Origin: Paenibacillus sp. 1781tsa1
GTDB taxonomy: Bacteria; Bacillota; Bacilli; Paenibacillales; Paenibacillaceae
Assembly (NCBI RefSeq): GCF_024159265.1
Contig: NZ_JAMYWY010000001.1
Location: 4,588,001 to 4,652,000 of the forward strand
DNA length: 64,000 bases
Direction of reading: 5' to 3'
Shown here: piece by piece, positions 60,942-64,000 of the stretch
Numbering within the stretch: the stretch's first letter is position 1
Layout: the number at the start of each line of letters is the position of its first letter
The notes under the pieces: model-generated
Database searches by the model: none
The model's input: only the letters and a program-made list of their open reading frames with translations
What the model was told of the DNA's origin: nothing
Position numbers and translations under genes: made by a program

Positions 60942-61550
60942 TTAATGTTGTTGGATGCCTGCCAGCAGACTGGCCATGCCTTTGTGGTAAATACGACGAA
61001 TATCCGTCAGGTCCTTCTCGTAATAGAGTGTCGTCAATCCGCTAAACAGACCGTAGATAATGTGCATTACATCCTGTGGGTCATCCGGTTTTAACTCCCC
61101 GGCCTCCATGCCTTTAGTAATAATGGACTCATATGTTGCATACGGAATTCGGATCAGGGAAAGCATCTCATCGAGCATCTCCTGGCTAACAACCTGGCCC
61201 GAGACAAACTCGTTAATGGCGTGATTCAGCGGATTAGCCAAATCATCCACATAATGATCAGCAAGTCCGTACAGTTTATCTATGGCAGTCTTATACTCGG
61301 ATTCTTTGTCCAGCCAAGCATCCATCCAATCTTCATTATTAAGCTTGATCAGATACATGAATAACTCTTCTTTGCTTTTGAAATGATAATAGATACTGCC
61401 TTTACTCCGATTGTTAATCGTACAGATGTCTTCCATGGAAGTGGCGCTATATCCCTTCTGGGCAAACAGTTCCTTGGTATTACGCGCTATGTCTTTCTTA
61501 ATCTGGGTAACATCTTTTCTTCGTTTAACTTCGATTGGAAAAACCTCCAT
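60942..61550 (-). CDS. TetR/AcrR-family transcriptional regulator
   Basis: A 202-residue repressor. The HTH region SATSMEDICTINNRSKGSIYYHF is of the usual TetR form; the C-terminal domain binds the inducer. The ATG at 61550 has no ribosome site in front, and GGAGG lies just inside the frame, so the message may be nearly leaderless, or a non-ATG start (an ATC) is used. Promoter and operator cover the region directly upstream; the MFS gene follows and carries the same operator. Confidence 0.85.
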   Translation of the reverse strand: MEVFPIEVKRRKDVTQIKKDIARNTKELFAQKGYSATSMEDICTINNRSKGSIYYHFKSKEELFMYLIKLNNEDWMDAWLDKESEYKTAIDKLYGLADHYVDDLANPLNHAINEFVSGQVVSQEMLDEMLSLIRIPYATYESIITKGMEAGELKPDDPQDVMHIIYGLFSGLTTLYYEKDLTDIRRIYHKGMASLLAGIQQH

Positions 61551-61554
61551 AAAA

Positions 61555-61574
61555 TAAACCGACTATTCGGTCTA
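61555..61574 (-). promoter_or_regulatory. TetR-type operator before tetR
   Basis: TAAACCGACTATTCGGTCTA is a dyad with the same half-sites as 60877-60896 except for one base. It begins directly after the -10 of the tetR promoter, so binding would block transcription start. Confidence 0.78.
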
Positions 61575-61603
61575 ATAGTATCACAGCTAAAATACTCCGT
61601 CAA
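61575..61603 (-). promoter_or_regulatory. Promoter of tetR
   Basis: On the minus strand TTGACG (61603-61598), 17 bases, TACTAT (61580-61575). Transcription would begin inside the operator and leave a 5' leader of fewer than 20 bases. Confidence 0.75.
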
Positions 61604-61682
61604 TTCAATATGCACCGGCACCCTCTCATTGCTTCAGAAGATGTACAAGAGAGTGCCAGGCTACGCTTCAGGAAAGAAGTCG

Positions 61683-62483
61683 TTACATCATACTTACAAT
61701 CCAACCAATCCAGTACGCAAAAGGAATTAATAACAACTGTGCCACCACTGTACCGAATAAACGGGATACCAGCATACAGCCATAAATCTGATTCATGCGA
61801 TCCAAACGGATCTCGCCACGTAATGATCGGTCACTGAGCAGGGAAATTCGCGGATCAATCAGGATGGTAAGCAAAATAGTCGCTATGCCGTTAATTAGCC
61901 CGGTTGATTGGGATGCAGCTACAGCCTGCCCTGGGTAAAGGTACGCTGCGTACAAGCTGGACAGGACACCCGTGGTGTAGATTGCGGTTACCGCTACATT
62001 CAACATCATTAACCGTCTTGGCATCCCATGCTGTACCAATCGTTTGGCCATCTTCCAGGATGGCGGGGTGATGTAATACATTGCATTTCTAATCTTGCTT
62101 CGCTTCAGCATACCGCGAACCATCGCAGGAATGGAACCGGCTGCTTCAAAATGCACCACCATTCGGGATGAGAGCTTCACCATGGTTGGAAAACACAAGA
62201 TGGCTAATGCCGTTCCTATCGTTGCCGCACCCATTAACCAATGCAACTGTGCTGCAAAGTGTGGATTGGCCCCACGTGTTGCGGTATCCACCAGATTACC
62301 TACCATCGGACCCTGAGCCATATTGGAAGTTCGAGAAACCAGCAGCAAAATACCAGCCAATGAAATGGCCAGCGCAATTCTGCGGGTGCGTAATCCACCG
62401 AGTCGAAGCGCATATGACAAGCTGTCTGCGGCATGAATCAGCATGGTGAACAGCATAGGGATTGCCAGGCTAAGACTAAACAT
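61683..62483 (-). CDS. amj: Lipid II flippase Amj (YdaH)
   Basis: A 266-residue polytopic membrane protein with about six to eight helices. The N-terminal part (AADSLSYALRLGGLRTRRIALA, split by its glycines; LLLVSRTSNMAQGP) matches the Amj/YdaH family, the alternative to MurJ for flipping lipid-linked peptidoglycan precursors. AAAGGAG lies nine bases before the ATG. In B. subtilis it is induced by envelope stress; no regulator is seen beside it here. Confidence 0.9.
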   Translation of the reverse strand: MFSLSLAIPMLFTMLIHAADSLSYALRLGGLRTRRIALAISLAGILLLVSRTSNMAQGPMVGNLVDTATRGANPHFAAQLHWLMGAATIGTALAILCFPTMVKLSSRMVVHFEAAGSIPAMVRGMLKRSKIRNAMYYITPPSWKMAKRLVQHGMPRRLMMLNVAVTAIYTTGVLSSLYAAYLYPGQAVAASQSTGLINGIATILLTILIDPRISLLSDRSLRGEIRLDRMNQIYGCMLVSRLFGTVVAQLLLIPFAYWIGWIVSMM

Positions 62484-62605
62484 ATGTATGTACTCCTTTA
62501 TCTTCCTGTTATTGAACTTATTTCTTTCCTAGACAGCATTATACGCCTGCGGATTGCAAAAGTATAGAAACGAGATCCTTCTGTATAAGATGAACTAAAG
62601 AATAA

Positions 62606-62828
62606 TTACACTGGACACTCCGATGACAGAACAGCCTTCCGATCGCTGTTATCCCCAGATTTTTTTGATTCCTTTTAGAAAGGGGTAAATCCGGGGATAG
62701 CGTATGCTTCCGATGTAGCTTTCTTTCAGAAAGCTTTAGGCGAAGTGTATGCTTACGAAGTAGCTTTCCATAGAAAGCTTTTAGCTCCGCTTCTTCAGGT
62801 TCTTTCTGTCCTCTCCGTTTCGTGTAAA
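62606..62828. repeat. Dispersed structured repeat, copy R4 (amj / ydaT gap)
   Basis: The ends TTACAC (62606-62611) and GTGTAAA (62822-62828) pair. It contains GACAGAACAGCCTTCC, GATCGCTGTTATCCCC pairing with GGGGATAGC, and two related TAGCTTTC...GAAAGCTTTAG hairpins where R2 has one, so it is the longest copy. It fills most of the gap between the divergent amj and ydaT-like genes; I see no other feature there. Confidence 0.8.
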
Positions 62829-62948
62829 TGTTTATTTCAATTTATATAGATCATCGGTAATTGCATTTACGACCTCGGTGTTCATCGTTTATCCCTTCCC
62901 TCAAAGGGTAATATACAACTAATCCATTATTGTACAGGAGGGATTCAT

Positions 62949-63419
62949 ATGCCTTGGAACAAACAGGATTATCCGGTATCCATGAAAAATCTGAAGCCAC
63001 GTGTCAGACATAAGGCGATTGAAATTGCAAATGCCCTGCTTGATGAAGGGTACGAGGAAGGACGCTCGATTGCCATTGCCACAGCAAAGGCGGAAGAGTG
63101 GGATGAGAATCATCCCGTGCCAGAAAGTTCGAAATCGGACTCCACATCTTCTTCCGAAAATTCTAACCATAAAGAGTCATCTTCCACGCAGCGTCGGCAT
63201 TCCGAGCCCGTCTCTTCGTCCAAGAGTCATGACAACATCCATGTCGTGCCTATCGACGCTGGCTGGGCAATCAAGGAAGAAGGAAAGTCTACCTATCTGT
63301 CTACATTTGAAACAAAAGCTGAAGCTGTGGATGAAGCTAAGAAACGCAGTAGCCATCAGAATATTCGTGCCATTATCCATAATCAGGATGGACAGATTGC
63401 ATCTTCGATTAAGCCTTGA
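62949..63419 (+). CDS. ydaT: YdaT-like protein with C-terminal DUF2188 domain
   Basis: A 156-residue soluble protein. The N-terminal part PWNKQDYPVSMKNLKPRVRHK and DEGYEEGRSIAIATAKAEEW matches B. subtilis YdaT. A Ser-rich linker (about 58-93) leads to a DUF2188 domain with VPIDAGWAIKEEG and AEAVDEAKKRSSHQ. Function unknown; YdaT is stress-induced in Bacillus. AGGAGGG precedes the ATG. Divergent from amj. Confidence 0.85.
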   Translation: MPWNKQDYPVSMKNLKPRVRHKAIEIANALLDEGYEEGRSIAIATAKAEEWDENHPVPESSKSDSTSSSENSNHKESSSTQRRHSEPVSSSKSHDNIHVVPIDAGWAIKEEGKSTYLSTFETKAEAVDEAKKRSSHQNIRAIIHNQDGQIASSIKP

Positions 63420-63512
63420 CTGAATTGAACGACACCGGAAAATGACGGTATTCATCGTTGGCTCTTATTCAACAGTTCAGCGAATAATTAACCATGATCT
63501 GAGCGAAAACAA

Positions 63513-63555
63513 CAAAATCCCTTTTGCTGCTGAAATGCAGTCAAAAGGGATTTTG
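63513..63555. terminator. Bidirectional terminator between ydaT and the yitT-like gene
   Basis: CAAAATCCCTTTTG and its exact complement CAAAAGGGATTTTG form a 14-bp stem with a 15-base loop. Confidence 0.85.
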
Positions 63556-63624
63556 TATGAACGTAACCGTCAATCAAGATCTCAACAAGATCCATACAGG
63601 TTATCATTATTCTGAAACGTATGA

Positions 63625-63999
63625 TCAATGGGATACCCCTCTAGCCACCGTAGTCCGTTGTGAAACAGCAGCAGCGTTAACCGCCTTGGCTGCAGCCGAT
63701 GGCATCGGCAATTTCACAGCTGAAGTCGTAGCCACGGTTCCGCGAGCCGGAACACTAACGACGTACGTAATGACTTTGCTGGCGATCCATACGGCCAGAA
63801 TCGTATATAAAGTTTCTTTTACCGGAAGAAAGAAAAGCGACAATCCCAATACAAAAGCATCACTGACAAAGAAAACGGTTCCCAACTTCCATCCCTTCCA
63901 GCGGCTAACCAGCACGGCGAGAATATCGTCTCCGCCTGTCGCTCCGCCGAATCGAAGCACAATCCCAGCGCCTACTCCAGTCAATACACCGGATAGAAC
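63625..63999 (-). CDS. YitT-family membrane protein, C-terminal part (cut by window edge)
   Basis: The last 124 codons of a gene that enters from the right. LTGVGAGIVLRFGGATGGDD is the YitT-family signature, followed by three membrane segments; the reading frame is open to the window edge. The usual C-terminal DUF2179 domain is missing and replaced by an Ala/Val-rich tail, so it is one of the short YitT proteins or has an altered end. Function unknown. Confidence 0.82.
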   Translation of the reverse strand, partial: VLSGVLTGVGAGIVLRFGGATGGDDILAVLVSRWKGWKLGTVFFVSDAFVLGLSLFFLPVKETLYTILAVWIASKVITYVVSVPARGTVATTSAVKLPMPSAAAKAVNAAAVSQRTTVARGVSH

Positions 64000-64000
64000 T

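Overview
The window looks like chromosomal DNA of an endospore-forming Firmicute, most likely a Paenibacillus. The pointers are a full spoIIIA operon and a spore photoproduct lyase gene, two exported proteins with copper-amine-oxidase N-terminal modules, a YesM/YesN two-component pair beside a sugar ABC transporter, and Bacillus-type FNR and MntR proteins. The genus is inferred from gene content; no 16S gene is present.

Positions 1-19.4 kb hold a block whose order matches the B. subtilis yqhO-to-xseA region. Read from the right it is yqhO (patatin-like), yqhP, yqhQ, yqhR, aroQ, an M24 peptidase, efp, then lysC and comB, then spoIIIAA-AH, accB-accC, an Asp23-family gene (yqhY), amaP, a DUF2273 gene, nusB, folD and the first 30 codons of xseA. 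Positions 19.4-33 kb hold a secreted GHL10-type hydrolase, mntR, splB, a CcdA-like gene, a zinc uptake operon (znuA-znuC-znuB) with a near-perfect promoter and a Zur-like box, metG behind a methionine T-box leader, yidD, zur, and a large exported CuAO/PKD-like protein.

Positions 33-41.4 kb form a six-gene minus-strand operon: a lipoprotein sugar-binding protein, two permeases, YesM kinase, YesN regulator and a cytosolic GH3 beta-N-acetylhexosaminidase. It has no ATPase of its own and suggests import and hydrolysis of amino-sugar oligosaccharides. Positions 41.6-49.7 kb are a fermentation locus: pflA, pflB, adhE and a divergent fnr. Perfect TGTGA-N6-TCACA sites are placed exactly at -41.5 from the candidate start sites of both pflB and adhE.

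Positions 49.7-64 kb are more variable. They hold a DUF4430-like lipoprotein, an unrecognised protein, an HxlR regulator, a ThuA/sugar-isomerase/Gfo-Idh cluster with a divergent AraC regulator, a second Gfo/Idh gene, a TVP38 membrane protein, an MsrAB fusion, an MFS exporter with its TetR regulator and paired operators, the Amj lipid II flippase, a YdaT-like protein and the end of a YitT-family gene.

The least explained signals are noncoding. A dispersed, structured repeat family has four near-full copies plus fragments, and its end-pairing segments change together between copies. A shorter terminal-inverted-repeat element lies once between nusB and folD and once inside the transcribed leader of metG. 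No tRNA, rRNA, CRISPR array, phage or IS transposase was seen.
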